The notes below the pieces were generated by a model. It made no database searches, had not been told where the DNA came from, and saw only the letters and a list, made by a program, of their open reading frames with translations. A stretch of DNA of 64,000 nt from HGM04593 sp045592125 (GTDB taxonomy: Bacteria > Bacteroidota > Bacteroidia > Bacteroidales > Bacteroidaceae): NCBI GenBank assembly GCA_045592125.1, contig JAZNUE010000054.1, positions 16,568 to 80,567 on the forward strand, in the 5' to 3' direction. A program made the position numbers and the translations under genes. Within the stretch, counting starts at the first letter, position 1, and every line of letters starts with the position of its first letter. Of this stretch, positions 34,109-42,605 are shown piece after piece.

Positions 34109-34982
34109 CTTGTCTGTTGTTATGGTTAACTATAATTGCTTCCTTACACTCTTCCATGAGCCATTTCGGGGTGGATGTGGCACCGCATATGCCAATGCTG
34201 CCTACACCCTCCGTGAGCGTGAAGTCCAGTTCCTCGGGACCCTCTATCTGGTGCACGTTGCTGTTCATCTTCCGGCACTCGTTGTAGAGAATCTTGCCGT
34301 TCGAGCTTTTCTTGCCGCATACGAAGAATACCAGCTGGTGTGCCTGGGCAAAGCTGCTAATGCCGCTCATCCTGTTGGCTACCTGGCCGCATACGCTGTT
34401 GAATGACTCGCATATCCGCTCCTTGCTTATGCGTTCTTTGATTGCCGCAACGATGTGCGAGTATCCTTCCTTTGACTTCGTTGTCTGGGAGTAGATGTAT
34501 GTGTCCTTGTCAGGGTCAATATTGCCGGCCTGCTCCACGCTCTCAATTACAATGGCCTCGCCGCCAGTCTGCCCTACAAGCCCTAGGACCTCGGCATGCC
34601 CGGCCTGGCCGTATATGACAATCTGCCTGCTGCTTCCCGCGGTCTCTTCCCACTTCTGCTTAATCCTCTGCTGCAGTTTCAGTACCACGGGGCATGTGGC
34701 GTCAATGAGCTCAAGCCCGTTCTCCTTTGCAATGGCATAGGTGGCCGGCGGTTCGCCATGGGCCCTTAGCAGCACCTTGGCGTTGCGCAGCTCCTTGTAC
34801 TGTTCATGGCCTATTGTGATGAGGCCAAGCCTCTTCAGCCTTTCGCACTCAATGCTGTTATGCACAATATCCCCAAGGCAGTAGAGCGTGCCGCCTTTCT
34901 TCAGTTCTTCCTCGGCCTTCCTTATGGCGGTGGTGACCCCGAAACAGAACCCAGAGTTCTCGTCAATGTCTATCCTTAGCAT
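34092..34982 (-). CDS. ispH: 4-hydroxy-3-methylbut-2-enyl diphosphate reductase (IspH/LytB)
   Basis: 296 residues from ATG 34982 (MLRIDIDENSGFCFGV); this start overlaps the cmk stop by 7 bases (ATGCTAA), and the longer frame would intrude into cmk. The three iron-sulfur cysteines are visible in SGFCFGV, DATCPVV and FNSVCGQ, with the active-site His in VHNSIE and the TSTPKWLMEE end. The enzyme makes IPP and DMAPP in the final step of the methylerythritol phosphate pathway. These products feed the polyprenyl synthase type encoded at 37.9 kb. Confidence 0.96.
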   Translation of the reverse strand: MLRIDIDENSGFCFGVTTAIRKAEEELKKGGTLYCLGDIVHNSIECERLKRLGLITIGHEQYKELRNAKVLLRAHGEPPATYAIAKENGLELIDATCPVVLKLQQRIKQKWEETAGSSRQIVIYGQAGHAEVLGLVGQTGGEAIVIESVEQAGNIDPDKDTYIYSQTTKSKEGYSHIVAAIKERISKERICESFNSVCGQVANRMSGISSFAQAHQLVFFVCGKKSSNGKILYNECRKMNSNVHQIEGPEELDFTLTEGVGSIGICGATSTPKWLMEECKEAIIVNHNNRQDEKQD

Positions 34983-35668
34983 TCCGAAATAATCCTGTTG
35001 TATGTCTCTATGAGCCACTCCATCTGCTGTTCGCGCGTGAGACTGCTGTTGTCGAGGAGAAGGGCGTCATCGGCCTTCTTGAGCGGGCTCACCTCCCTGG
35101 TCTGGTCAATATGGTCGCGCAGCTGGACGTTCTCAAGAATCTCGTTGTAGTCGGGATTGTCCCCGCGTGCTGCCATCTCGTCAAAGCGGCGCTGCGCGCG
35201 CACTTCGGCCGATGCTGTAACGAACACCTTCATCTCGGCGTCGGGGAATACTGTTGTGCCAATGTCACGGCCGTCCATTACAATGCCTTTCTGCTTGCCT
35301 AGCTCGCGCTGCTGCTCAACCATCTCGTTCCGTACGAAGTCGAGCGCGGCAACAGGGCTCACGTAGCGGGAAACCTCGAGCGAGCGTATCTCATGCTCTA
35401 CGTTCACTCCGTTAAGGTATGTTATGGAGCCTTTGGTCTCAGGGTCGGCCTTGAAGGCTATGTGAATCTCCTTGATATGCTGCCGCAGTGCCACGGTATC
35501 TATCTCGCCTTTGCTGATAAGGCCGTTCTGCATGCAGTAGAGGGCTACGGCGCGGTACATTGCGCCGCTGTCGAAATAGAGGTAGCCGATATTGCGCGCG
35601 AGGGCCTTTGCCATGGTGCTCTTGCCGCATGACGAGAAACCGTCAATGGCTATTATGATTCTTTTCAT
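34976..35668 (-). CDS. cmk: Cytidylate kinase
   Basis: 230 residues from ATG 35668 (KRIIIAIDGFSSCGKST). The P-loop is GFSSCGKS (10-17), followed by the CMP-site segments YLYFDSGAMYRAV and VMDGRDIGTTVFPDA and the lid RAQRRFDEM. Upstream in-frame ATGs lie before the predicted transcription start and are rejected. It phosphorylates CMP and dCMP. It is followed by ispH with a 7-base overlap. Confidence 0.96.
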   Translation of the reverse strand: MKRIIIAIDGFSSCGKSTMAKALARNIGYLYFDSGAMYRAVALYCMQNGLISKGEIDTVALRQHIKEIHIAFKADPETKGSITYLNGVNVEHEIRSLEVSRYVSPVAALDFVRNEMVEQQRELGKQKGIVMDGRDIGTTVFPDAEMKVFVTASAEVRAQRRFDEMAARGDNPDYNEILENVQLRDHIDQTREVSPLKKADDALLLDNSSLTREQQMEWLIETYNRIISEC

Positions 35669-35708
35669 TGTCGCATGTTGCTTTAATGTATATTTCTCCG
35701 TAAAGTTA

Positions 35709-35716
35709 CAAAGATA
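35709..35716 (-). promoter_or_regulatory. -7 box for cmk-ispH-pfkA
   Basis: The complement reads TATCTTTG, matching TAnnTTTG. Transcription would begin near 35702, leaving a leader of about 34 bases to ATG 35668. This decides the cmk start. Confidence 0.6.
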
Positions 35717-35789
35717 TTGCATATAAAGGAACAAAACGGGTATGTTATTTTTGGCAGGCGGCCCTATTTTGTGCCAAAATCACTGCTGG

Positions 35790-36764
35790 CTACAATGAAT
35801 AGGCGAGGCTGAAGAGAAGGGATGATGACGATACATGCAGCCTGCTGTATGAGATTCCTAATTTTACCTTGTTAATATATAGCCCGGCGCCGGCAGTTAT
35901 GCCGTCGAGCCTGCTGCCGCTTGCCGACAGTTCCTTGGCTATGCGGTAATTGTATCCTAGCGAGAGGCTCACGTTCCTGCCTATAAGGATGTCGGCGCCA
36001 AGCACAATATGCTTGAGCAGCAGCTCGCCCATGCTGTCCTTGCTTCCGTCGGCATTGTAGAAGTGCCTGCTGTCCCAGCGGTGAAGGTCGGTGAGTGTCA
36101 CTGAAAGGAGTATTGGCGCGTGTGCCAGGCGCTTGGTTATGCCTGCCTGGATGTCGAATGGCATGGCCTCATGCTTCTCCTCAAACGCCTTGACTTGCCC
36201 GCCAAGGTTCTTTAGCGTGAATGAGAACGAGAAGTCGCTCTCTGGGTTGAAGTAGTTGACTCCAAGGTCAACGCCAAGCGTCAGGGAACTCATGCTCTCG
36301 TATTTTGAGTAGAGAAGCTTGCCAGTTACGCCGCCGCTCCAGCGCTCGCCTAGCAGGTAGCTGTAGAGTATTGAGAACTCGATGTCCTTTGCGCTGAAAG
36401 TGCCCGTGTAGATATTGTCCTCGGTGTATCCCTCAAATTCCCCGTAATCGATGTACCTTGCCGCGACAGCTCCCGTAGAGCGCTCGCCGAAGGCCTTGCT
36501 GAACATGGCGCCGGCAATCTGGCTCCCGCTCATGTATGTCATGTAGGAGAGGCCGATGCTCTTGTCCGATACATTGGCAAGCAGCGCTGGATTGTGCAGG
36601 GCCAGTGTGATGTCGTCCTCGATGACGCTTATGTTCTTCCCGCCAAGCGCGGCAGCACGGGGGGAGCAGGGGAGGCGCAGTATGGTGAACGCGTTATTGC
36701 TATCCTGTGCCCAGGCCAGCAGCGGCAACATCGCCAATATATATATAAGTATGCTTCTTTTCAC
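35790..36764 (-). CDS. porQ: PorQ-like outer-membrane beta-barrel protein
   Basis: 324 residues with a signal peptide (KRSILIYILAMLPLLAWAQ) and a GTG start. The body is the PorV/PorQ-type barrel: an N-terminal plug-like stretch (FTILRLPCSPRAAALGGKNISVIEDDITLALHNPALL) and repeated beta strands to the end. In Porphyromonas gingivalis porQ belongs to the type IX secretion genes and lies beside cmk, as here. Many Bacteroides keep porQ without a full type IX system, so its presence alone does not prove that system. A TTCG-type -7 box (complement of 36804-36811) lies 40 bases upstream. Confidence 0.87.
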   Translation of the reverse strand: MKRSILIYILAMLPLLAWAQDSNNAFTILRLPCSPRAAALGGKNISVIEDDITLALHNPALLANVSDKSIGLSYMTYMSGSQIAGAMFSKAFGERSTGAVAARYIDYGEFEGYTEDNIYTGTFSAKDIEFSILYSYLLGERWSGGVTGKLLYSKYESMSSLTLGVDLGVNYFNPESDFSFSFTLKNLGGQVKAFEEKHEAMPFDIQAGITKRLAHAPILLSVTLTDLHRWDSRHFYNADGSKDSMGELLLKHIVLGADILIGRNVSLSLGYNYRIAKELSASGSRLDGITAGAGLYINKVKLGISYSRLHVSSSSLLFSLAYSL

Positions 36765-36803
36765 TCTTCTTGCTGTTTTTATATAAAATCCTGCAGTGCG
36801 GGG

Positions 36804-36811
36804 CGAAGATA
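36804..36811 (-). promoter_or_regulatory. Putative -7 box (TATCTTCG) of porQ
   Basis: The complement reads TATCTTCG, one base from TAnnTTTG. The identical box stands before the DUF4468 gene at 55994-56001. Confidence 0.4.
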
Positions 36812-36982
36812 GCTCTTTTTTTAGAAGTTGTTTATATTTATGTCCTTGAAATTATTATAGTCCCGCCCGTTTCCTGTAATGAAATAACGTGAAAAAATGC
36901 GGTTTATTCGCTGGATGGCAAATAAAATCTTTATAAAACAAAAAAAAGAGTGTTTTAATCGTGCGTATTGAAAAATATTGTT

Positions 36983-36990
36983 TATTTTTG
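36983..36990 (+). promoter_or_regulatory. -7 box of tonB
   Basis: TATTTTTG matches TAnnTTTG, 30 bases before the ATG at 37020, in an A/T-rich upstream region. Confidence 0.6.
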
Positions 36991-37019
36991 CCCATTAGAA
37001 AGTAAATACATATCATCAT

Positions 37020-37760
37020 ATGGGTACAGAAAGAAATAATCAGTTTAATGGAAGCGAGCACATCGAGGTTAAGAAGAGTGCTAAGGTAGACTTGGAACGG
37101 GATAAGTCTTTATGGCTCCTGATAGGTTTCGTAATGGTTTTTGCCGTTCTGTTTGTCGCGTTCGAGTGGACAACTTTTGAGGACAAGGAAGAAAGGATTA
37201 TTGCAACAACTCCTCCTCCTCCAATTGAAGAGCCTGAGGTACTGAAGGAAATCCAGATTCAGGTGAAGAATATTACGCCTCCGCCCCCAGCGGCACAGAA
37301 ACCTACCGAGGTAATTGAGATTATTAAGGATGAGGTTGACCAGCAGGAGAGCGAGATTATATCTTCTGAGGATATCTTTGTAGACGTTGTCGAGGTTGAC
37401 GAGAATGCGGTTGTTGTTGTCGACGAGGTTGTTGAAGAGGAAGAGATTTTCCAGGTTGTTGAGCAGCCCGCAGAGTTCCCTGGCGGTATGCAGGCAATGT
37501 ACAAGTGGCTCAGCGACAATATCCAGTATCCCCGTATCTCACGTGACAACAACTCACAGGGCAGGACAATCCTCCGCTTTGTCGTTAACTCTGACGGTTC
37601 AATACAGAACATCCAGGTTATCAAGAGCTCAGGCGACATGTACCTTGATAAGGAGGCTGAGCGCGTGGTTGGCCAGATGCCAAAGTGGTCTCCAGGTAAG
37701 CAGGCCGGTAAGGCTGTTCGCTGCTGGTTTACTCTCCCGGTAATGTTCCGCTTGCAGTAA
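37020..37760 (+). CDS. tonB: TonB energy-transducing protein
   Basis: 246 residues: a basic cytoplasmic start, one inner-membrane helix (~31-49), a periplasmic linker with two Pro-rich clusters (TTPPPP ~66-69 and TPPPPA ~90) and an acidic Val/Glu-rich stretch. The C-terminal TonB domain (~160-246) contains IQYPRISRDNNSQGRTILRF and MPKWSPGKQAGKAV. It links the proton motive force to SusC-type transporters such as the one at 20.8-24.2 kb. ExbB and ExbD are not encoded nearby. It is monocistronic, with its own promoter and terminator. Confidence 0.94.
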   Translation: MGTERNNQFNGSEHIEVKKSAKVDLERDKSLWLLIGFVMVFAVLFVAFEWTTFEDKEERIIATTPPPPIEEPEVLKEIQIQVKNITPPPPAAQKPTEVIEIIKDEVDQQESEIISSEDIFVDVVEVDENAVVVVDEVVEEEEIFQVVEQPAEFPGGMQAMYKWLSDNIQYPRISRDNNSQGRTILRFVVNSDGSIQNIQVIKSSGDMYLDKEAERVVGQMPKWSPGKQAGKAVRCWFTLPVMFRLQ

Positions 37761-37780
37761 CATTTGCATAAATATTAGAA

Positions 37781-37812
37781 AGGGACTGCGCTAGCAGTCT
37801 CTTTTTCTTTTA
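37781..37812 (+). terminator. Rho-independent terminator of tonB
   Basis: GACTGC GCTA GCAGTC forms a short GC-rich hairpin, extended by one wobble and one G-C pair, directly followed by TCTTTTTCTTTTAT. It lies 24 bases past the stop. Confidence 0.85.
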
Positions 37813-37861
37813 TATGAGGAATAGTCTTCAGGTCCTGCCTTGCTGTCCTGGGAGAAACGGC

Positions 37862-37896
37862 CGATTCCTGTTTGCCGCGCTCTAGGATGACAGGAC
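37862..37896 (+). repeat. Degenerate lead-in of the dispersed element
   Basis: GATTCCTGTTTGCCGCGCTC followed by AGGATGACAGGAC resembles the lead-in at 13520 (GATTCCTCGTCGCTACGCTC ... GGAATGACAAAAC). The hairpin part is absent. Confidence 0.4.
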
Positions 37897-37933
37897 TTGT
37901 ATTTCGCCCAATAACTAAAAGACATTTTTTACC

Positions 37934-38908
37934 ATGTATAGCTGGAATGAAATAAGAGAGCAGGTCAATGCATTCATTGACGCCATAAAGTTTGAGAGAA
38001 AGCCGTTCGGCCTGTATGAACCTATAAGATATACTATTTCGCAAGGCGGCAAGCGTGTGCGTCCGGTGCTGTTCCTTATGGCCTATAATATGTACAAGGA
38101 TAGCATTGGCGAGGCCTTTTATCCCGCCGTAGCGCTTGAGACGTACCATAACCACACTCTCATCCATGACGATGTCATGGACAATGCTTCCCTGCGCCGT
38201 GGAATGCCCACTGTACGTGCCAAGTGGAACGATACAATGGCAATCCTCTCGGGCGACAGCATGCTGCTGCTGGCCTACGAGTTCCTCTCGCATGTCCCGG
38301 CAGAGAAACTGCCGGTAATGCTTGCAGGCTTTGTAGAAATGGCAAAGGAGATATGCGAAGGGCAGCAGTATGACATTGAGTTCGAGACAAGGGAGAATGT
38401 CACCGAGCAGGAGTACATAGAGATGATACGCCTGAAGACATCGGTGCTGCTTGCCAGCTCGCTCAGGCTGGGCGCTTATCTTGCAGGCGCGCCGGAGGAG
38501 GACCAGGATAGCCTCTATGCCTATGGCGAGAAGATGGGCATTGCTTTCCAGCTGCAGGATGACTACCTTGACGTATATGCCGATGAGGCGCTCTTCGGCA
38601 AGAAGATTGGCGGCGATATCTGCTGTAACAAGAAGACCTTCCTTCTTATAACGGCAATGAACCTTGCCTCGCCCCAGCAGCTCAGGGATATGAAGGAGTG
38701 GATGGAGAAGAGTGAGTTCAATGCCGAGGAGAAAATTGCGTTCTTCACCCGCATATATGACGAGCTGGGGGTGAAGGAAATCTGCAGGCAGCGCATTGAG
38801 GCACTCTTTGAGGAGTGTGACAAGTACATGGCGCAAGTCTCGGTTGCTCCTGAGAGAAAGCTCCCGTTAAAGGAACTTGCCGCTTCATTGTTGGACAGAA
38901 ACCTGTAG
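37934..38908 (+). CDS. Polyprenyl (isoprenyl diphosphate) synthase
   Basis: 324 residues of the trans-prenyltransferase family: GGKRVRP (38-44), first Asp-rich motif DDVMD (79-83) with ASLRRGMPT behind it, and second motif DDYLD (209-213) with FGKKIGGDI. It condenses IPP onto allylic diphosphates. Chain length cannot be set with confidence; farnesyl/geranylgeranyl and longer products are possible, for quinones or undecaprenyl synthesis. It is first in a six-gene operon with gaps or overlaps of only a few bases. Its IPP/DMAPP supply depends on the pathway that includes ispH at 34 kb. Confidence 0.93.
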   Translation: MYSWNEIREQVNAFIDAIKFERKPFGLYEPIRYTISQGGKRVRPVLFLMAYNMYKDSIGEAFYPAVALETYHNHTLIHDDVMDNASLRRGMPTVRAKWNDTMAILSGDSMLLLAYEFLSHVPAEKLPVMLAGFVEMAKEICEGQQYDIEFETRENVTEQEYIEMIRLKTSVLLASSLRLGAYLAGAPEEDQDSLYAYGEKMGIAFQLQDDYLDVYADEALFGKKIGGDICCNKKTFLLITAMNLASPQQLRDMKEWMEKSEFNAEEKIAFFTRIYDELGVKEICRQRIEALFEECDKYMAQVSVAPERKLPLKELAASLLDRNL

Positions 38909-38912
38909 CAGG

Positions 38913-39629
38913 ATGCCGTACAGACGACTGCCAAAGACCGACCAGGCACGCATAAGGGCCCTGAAGAGTGCCGTAGAGAGCAGTGTGGAGAACGGAATCT
39001 TCACAAATGTGCTCTCGCACAATACATATCACAGGGCAAAGGATTTCCTCCAGAGGTTCTCTGCCGAGGTCGCAATGTACAGGCGCTGCGTGCAGGAACA
39101 GTCCACCAAGCGGGGAAACGCGGCCTATGAGGCTGCGCTCAAGAAGGCAAGGATGTATGTGTCGCATTTCATACAGGTACTGAGCATGTGCATAATTCGA
39201 GGCGAGATTGCGCGAAGCAAGCGCCCCTATTACGGGTTGCCCGAAAATGAGGACACAGTCCCCAACCTCTTTTCCGAATCCTCTGTCCTTGAGTGGGGCG
39301 AGAAGATAATGGAAGGAGAGAAGCGCCGCCAGGCCGAGGGCGGTATACCTGTATATAATCCTACAATGGGGCGAGTGGCGGTTGTGTTCGAGATGTTCAA
39401 GGAGATGTATGGCAGGCAGCAGTCGCTGCAGCAGCGTACGGCCGAAGCGCTCCAGAATATATCGGATATGCGCTTTGAGGCCGATGAGATAATCTTTGAG
39501 GCCTGGGGCGAGATTGAGAAGGCATTCTCGGCCTTCCAGGGAGAGGCAAGGCTCAAGCATTGCGCTAGGTACGGAGTTATATACTATGACCGTCCTGACA
39601 GGAAACGTAAAAAGGAAGAGAATGATTGA
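38913..39629 (+). CDS. Conserved Bacteroidales protein of unknown function
   Basis: 238 residues from ATG 38913 (MPYRRLPKTDQARIRAL), four bases after the polyprenyl synthase stop. It is mainly helical, with coiled-coil-like segments (AALKKARMYVSHFIQVLSMCI; EMYGRQQSLQQRTAEALQNI) and a basic tail (DRPDRKRKKEEND). No signal peptide or catalytic motif is seen. The opening sequence is one I recall from uncharacterised Bacteroides proteins in the same neighbourhood. The stop overlaps the tatD start by 8 bases. Function unknown. Confidence 0.8.
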   Translation: MPYRRLPKTDQARIRALKSAVESSVENGIFTNVLSHNTYHRAKDFLQRFSAEVAMYRRCVQEQSTKRGNAAYEAALKKARMYVSHFIQVLSMCIIRGEIARSKRPYYGLPENEDTVPNLFSESSVLEWGEKIMEGEKRRQAEGGIPVYNPTMGRVAVVFEMFKEMYGRQQSLQQRTAEALQNISDMRFEADEIIFEAWGEIEKAFSAFQGEARLKHCARYGVIYYDRPDRKRKKEEND

Positions 39630-40398
39630 ATTTGTAGATACCCATACACATATCTTTGAGGCAGAGTTTGACGATGACCGTGCTGCGGCAGTGCAGCGTG
39701 CGGCCGATGCAGGAGTCTGTGCCTTGTGCCTGCCTTGCATTAATGCCTCTTCTCTTGAGCGCATGGATTCCATGTGCAGGGAGTTCCCTGGCATGTGCCA
39801 TGCCATGATAGGGCTGCATCCTACAGAACTGGGTGATAATCCCCAGGCGCTCCTCGACCAGTTCTACAGCAGGCTCAGGGGCGAGCATGGATACATTGCA
39901 ATAGGCGAGGTGGGCCTTGATTTCTATTGGGACGGCACGCGCAAGAAGGAGCAGCTTGATGTGTTCGCGCAGCAGCTCGAGTGGGCATGCGAGATGGACC
40001 TTCCGGTGGCAATACATTCGCGCAGTGCATTCAAGGAACTCTGCTCTGTAATGGAGTCTTTCCGCTCTAAAGGCCTTTCGGGCGTGTTCCACTGCTTCTC
40101 CGGCAGTGAGGACGAGGCCCGCCGGCTGCTTTCATTTGAAGGTTTCTCGCTTGGTATCGGGGGGGTGGCTACATACAAGAGCTCTGGCTTGCCGGCGGTG
40201 CTTGCCAGTGTTCCGCTCGATAGGATTCTGCTTGAGACAGACTCTCCCTACCTGGCGCCTGTTCCCAAGCGCGGCAAGCGTAACGAGAGTTCCTTTATAC
40301 CATATATTGCACAGAAAGTGGCCGAGGTGTACTCGTGCCCGCTTGAGCATGTGGCGGCGGTTACAACTGCTAATGCGCGCGGGCTTTTCAGGATTTGA
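39622..40398 (+). CDS. tatD: TatD-family metal-dependent DNase/hydrolase
   Basis: 258 residues from ATG 39622 (IEFVDTHTHIFEAEFDDD). Metal ligands of the TatD amidohydrolase fold are visible: DTHTH at the start, the Glu in IGEVGLDFY, His in VAIHSRSA, His in VFHCFSG and Asp in LETDSPYLAP. The longer frame from 39496 lies inside the upstream gene and lacks homology. TatD enzymes are 3'-5' exonucleases or D-aminoacyl-tRNA deacylase-like hydrolases; which activity applies here is not evident. DAHP synthase begins 6 bases downstream. Confidence 0.93.
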   Translation: MIEFVDTHTHIFEAEFDDDRAAAVQRAADAGVCALCLPCINASSLERMDSMCREFPGMCHAMIGLHPTELGDNPQALLDQFYSRLRGEHGYIAIGEVGLDFYWDGTRKKEQLDVFAQQLEWACEMDLPVAIHSRSAFKELCSVMESFRSKGLSGVFHCFSGSEDEARRLLSFEGFSLGIGGVATYKSSGLPAVLASVPLDRILLETDSPYLAPVPKRGKRNESSFIPYIAQKVAEVYSCPLEHVAAVTTANARGLFRI

Positions 40399-40404
40399 TG
40401 AGTT

Positions 40405-41466
40405 ATGACTATAGACAAGATTGATATATTCGGGGATGGCCCTATTGTAATTGCCGGGCCTTGCAGTGCAGAGAGCGAAGAGCAAGTGATGGCCGTGGCG
40501 TCGGCCCTGGCCGGGCGTGTCACCCTATTCAGGGCCGGCCTGTGGAAACCGCGTACTCGTCCCGGATGCTTCGAGGGTGTAGGCAGGCAGGCCCTGCCGT
40601 GGATGCAGAGAGTCAGGCGCGAGCTTTCGTTGCCTGTTGCTACTGAGGTTGCCAACGCCGAGCATGTTGAGCTTGCGCTGTCGGCCGGGATTGACGTGCT
40701 GTGGATTGGCGCGCGCACTACGGTGAACCCTTTTGCGGTGCAGGAGATTGCCGATGCCTTGCGTGGCTGTGATGTCCCGGTACTGGTGAAGAACCCGGTA
40801 AATCCCGACCTTGAACTATGGATTGGCGCATTTGAGCGCCTTGGCAACGCGGGAGTGTCCCGCCTGGGGGCAATTCATCGTGGTTTCTCTTCCTATGGCG
40901 AGAAGTTCTTCCGCAACGCTCCTCAGTGGCAGCTTCCTCTTGAGCTGCGCCGCCGCCTGCCAGGCCTGCCTATAATATGCGACCCCAGTCACATCACGGG
41001 AAAGCGTGAACTGGTCATGCCGCTCTCGCAGCAGGCTATGGACCTTGACTTTGACGGCCTGATGATTGAGGCACACTGCAACCCGGTGTGCGCGATGAGC
41101 GACGCGCGCCAGCAGGTAACCCCCGACGAGCTGTTCATCATGCTTGAGCGCATAGTGCACCGTTCAGCGGTGTGTGACAGCGGCGAGTTCTCTTCGTACC
41201 GCAAGCATATTGATGAGATTGACGATGCGCTTATGGAACTTATTGCCAAGCGCATGGAGATTGCACGCGAGATAGGCGAAGTGAAGCGCGAGAAGGGCCT
41301 TGCTGTTTTCCAGGCCTCGCGATATAATGACATAATGCAGCGCTGCGATGACTATTGCGCACACTCCAGGCTCGACGCTGAGGCCATGAAGGATATCTTT
41401 GAGGCGATACATTCCGAGAGCATACGCCAGCAGCTTAATATTGTAAATGGTCCTGTTGAGAAATGA
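40405..41466 (+). CDS. Bifunctional DAHP synthase / chorismate mutase (type II)
   Basis: 353 residues. The first ~255 form a DAHP synthase barrel of the short KDOPS-like type (IAGPCSAESEEQV at ~17-29; GLWKPRTRPGCFEG; DPSHITGKRELV; EAHCNPVCAMSDARQQ). The last ~90 are an AroQ-class chorismate mutase (HIDEIDDALMELIAKRMEIAREIGEVKREKGLAVFQ...RYNDIM). This fusion is usual in Bacteroidetes, where it sits near pheA and tyrA; neither is here. It starts the shikimate pathway and diverts chorismate to prephenate. The stop overlaps the next start by 4 bases (ATGA). Confidence 0.94.
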   Translation: MTIDKIDIFGDGPIVIAGPCSAESEEQVMAVASALAGRVTLFRAGLWKPRTRPGCFEGVGRQALPWMQRVRRELSLPVATEVANAEHVELALSAGIDVLWIGARTTVNPFAVQEIADALRGCDVPVLVKNPVNPDLELWIGAFERLGNAGVSRLGAIHRGFSSYGEKFFRNAPQWQLPLELRRRLPGLPIICDPSHITGKRELVMPLSQQAMDLDFDGLMIEAHCNPVCAMSDARQQVTPDELFIMLERIVHRSAVCDSGEFSSYRKHIDEIDDALMELIAKRMEIAREIGEVKREKGLAVFQASRYNDIMQRCDDYCAHSRLDAEAMKDIFEAIHSESIRQQLNIVNGPVEK

Positions 41467-42605
41467 GAAGTGCACGCAGGCTATCCGGGATATTCTTCTT
41501 GCTTGCCCTTTCGGGCATGATACTTCTGGCAGTATGCCTTATGTATCCTTCCACGGGCGAGAATGATGCCCTCCAGGGGGAATATGTACGCATGGAGGAG
41601 TCGTCGCTCCTTACAATTATAGAATGTGACGGATATACGGTTGTGGATGTCGCCAACCCGTGGGGCAAAGGCCGCCTGCAGCGCTATCTGCTTGTCCCTT
41701 CCTCTGGCGAGCTGCCCCGGCCGCTGCCGGCCGGGACAGTAGTGCGTACCCCAGTGGAGAATGCCTTGCTCTTCTCTGGCGTGCACGTGGCGCTTCTTAA
41801 GGAACTGGGTGCAAGCGAGTGCGTAAAGGCCGTGTGCGATGCGGAATATATCTACTCCGGGAAAACTGCTGCTGCAATAAGGAGCGGAGAGGTTGTTGAT
41901 TGCGGCAGCTCGCTTGACATTGACATTGAGCGCGTGGCGCAGGCCTCGCCCGACGCTGCCTTTGTGCTCCCGTTCGAGAATGGAGGCTATGGCAAGCTAG
42001 GCAGGACGGCAATACCGCTAATCGAGTGTGCCGACTACATGGAGGGGTCGCCTCTTGCCTGTGCCGAGTGGATGCGCTTCTATGGCCGCCTTGTGGGCAG
42101 GGGCGCTGCTGCCGACTCCCTTTTCTATGCTGTATATAATGAATACATTTCTCTTGCATATATGGCGGCAAGGGATATTGTCAATCCCAAGATGATGTGC
42201 GGCCTAAAGGGCAGTTCGGCATGGTATGTTCCTGCCGAAGGCAGTACTATGGGCCAGATGTATTCCGATGCCGGCGCCGTGTATCCATTCAATTATGAAG
42301 GCACGGGCTCGGTCCCGCTCTCCTATGAGACGGTGCTTGACCTGGCCGCCGACGCCGATATATGGCTCATAAAGTACAATTCTCCCGTTGAGCTTACATA
42401 TGCCTCTATGCTTGAGGATTTTGGCGGGTATGCCCACTTCCGCGCCTTCAAGGAAAAGAACGTATATGCATGCAATACCCGTAACAAGAGGATATTCGAG
42501 GAGTGCGTGTTCCATCCCGAAAGGCTGCTTGAGGAACTAGTGGTCCTCTTCCATCCTCACCTGTACCCATTATATGAACTCAGATACTATGAGAAGCTGC
42601 GCTGA
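41463..42605 (+). CDS. Substrate-binding protein of a FecB/BtuF-type ABC importer
   Basis: 380 residues with an N-terminal hydrophobic signal or anchor (~10-28). The body follows the class III periplasmic binding protein family used for iron-siderophore, heme or cobalamin uptake: VRTPVENALLFSGVHVALLKELGA, then AEYIYSGKTAAAIRSGEVVDCGSSLDIDIERVAQASPDAAF. A long connecting helix and a C-terminal lobe (ADIWLIKYNSPVELTYA; RAFKEKNVYACNTRN) follow. A Cys in LLAVC could be a lipidation site, but the lipobox is poor. The permease follows with an overlap. Ligand unknown. Confidence 0.88.
   Translation: MRSARRLSGIFFLLALSGMILLAVCLMYPSTGENDALQGEYVRMEESSLLTIIECDGYTVVDVANPWGKGRLQRYLLVPSSGELPRPLPAGTVVRTPVENALLFSGVHVALLKELGASECVKAVCDAEYIYSGKTAAAIRSGEVVDCGSSLDIDIERVAQASPDAAFVLPFENGGYGKLGRTAIPLIECADYMEGSPLACAEWMRFYGRLVGRGAAADSLFYAVYNEYISLAYMAARDIVNPKMMCGLKGSSAWYVPAEGSTMGQMYSDAGAVYPFNYEGTGSVPLSYETVLDLAADADIWLIKYNSPVELTYASMLEDFGGYAHFRAFKEKNVYACNTRNKRIFEECVFHPERLLEELVVLFHPHLYPLYELRYYEKLR

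Noticed and set aside
36855..37061. 68-residue minus-strand frame over the tonB promoter
   Set aside because: It overlaps the tonB start and promoter in a very A/T-rich stretch, with no conserved-looking pattern.
37775..39806. Two 353-residue minus-strand frames
   Set aside because: Both are opposite the polyprenyl synthase and unknown/tatD genes, whose motifs are clear on the + strand.
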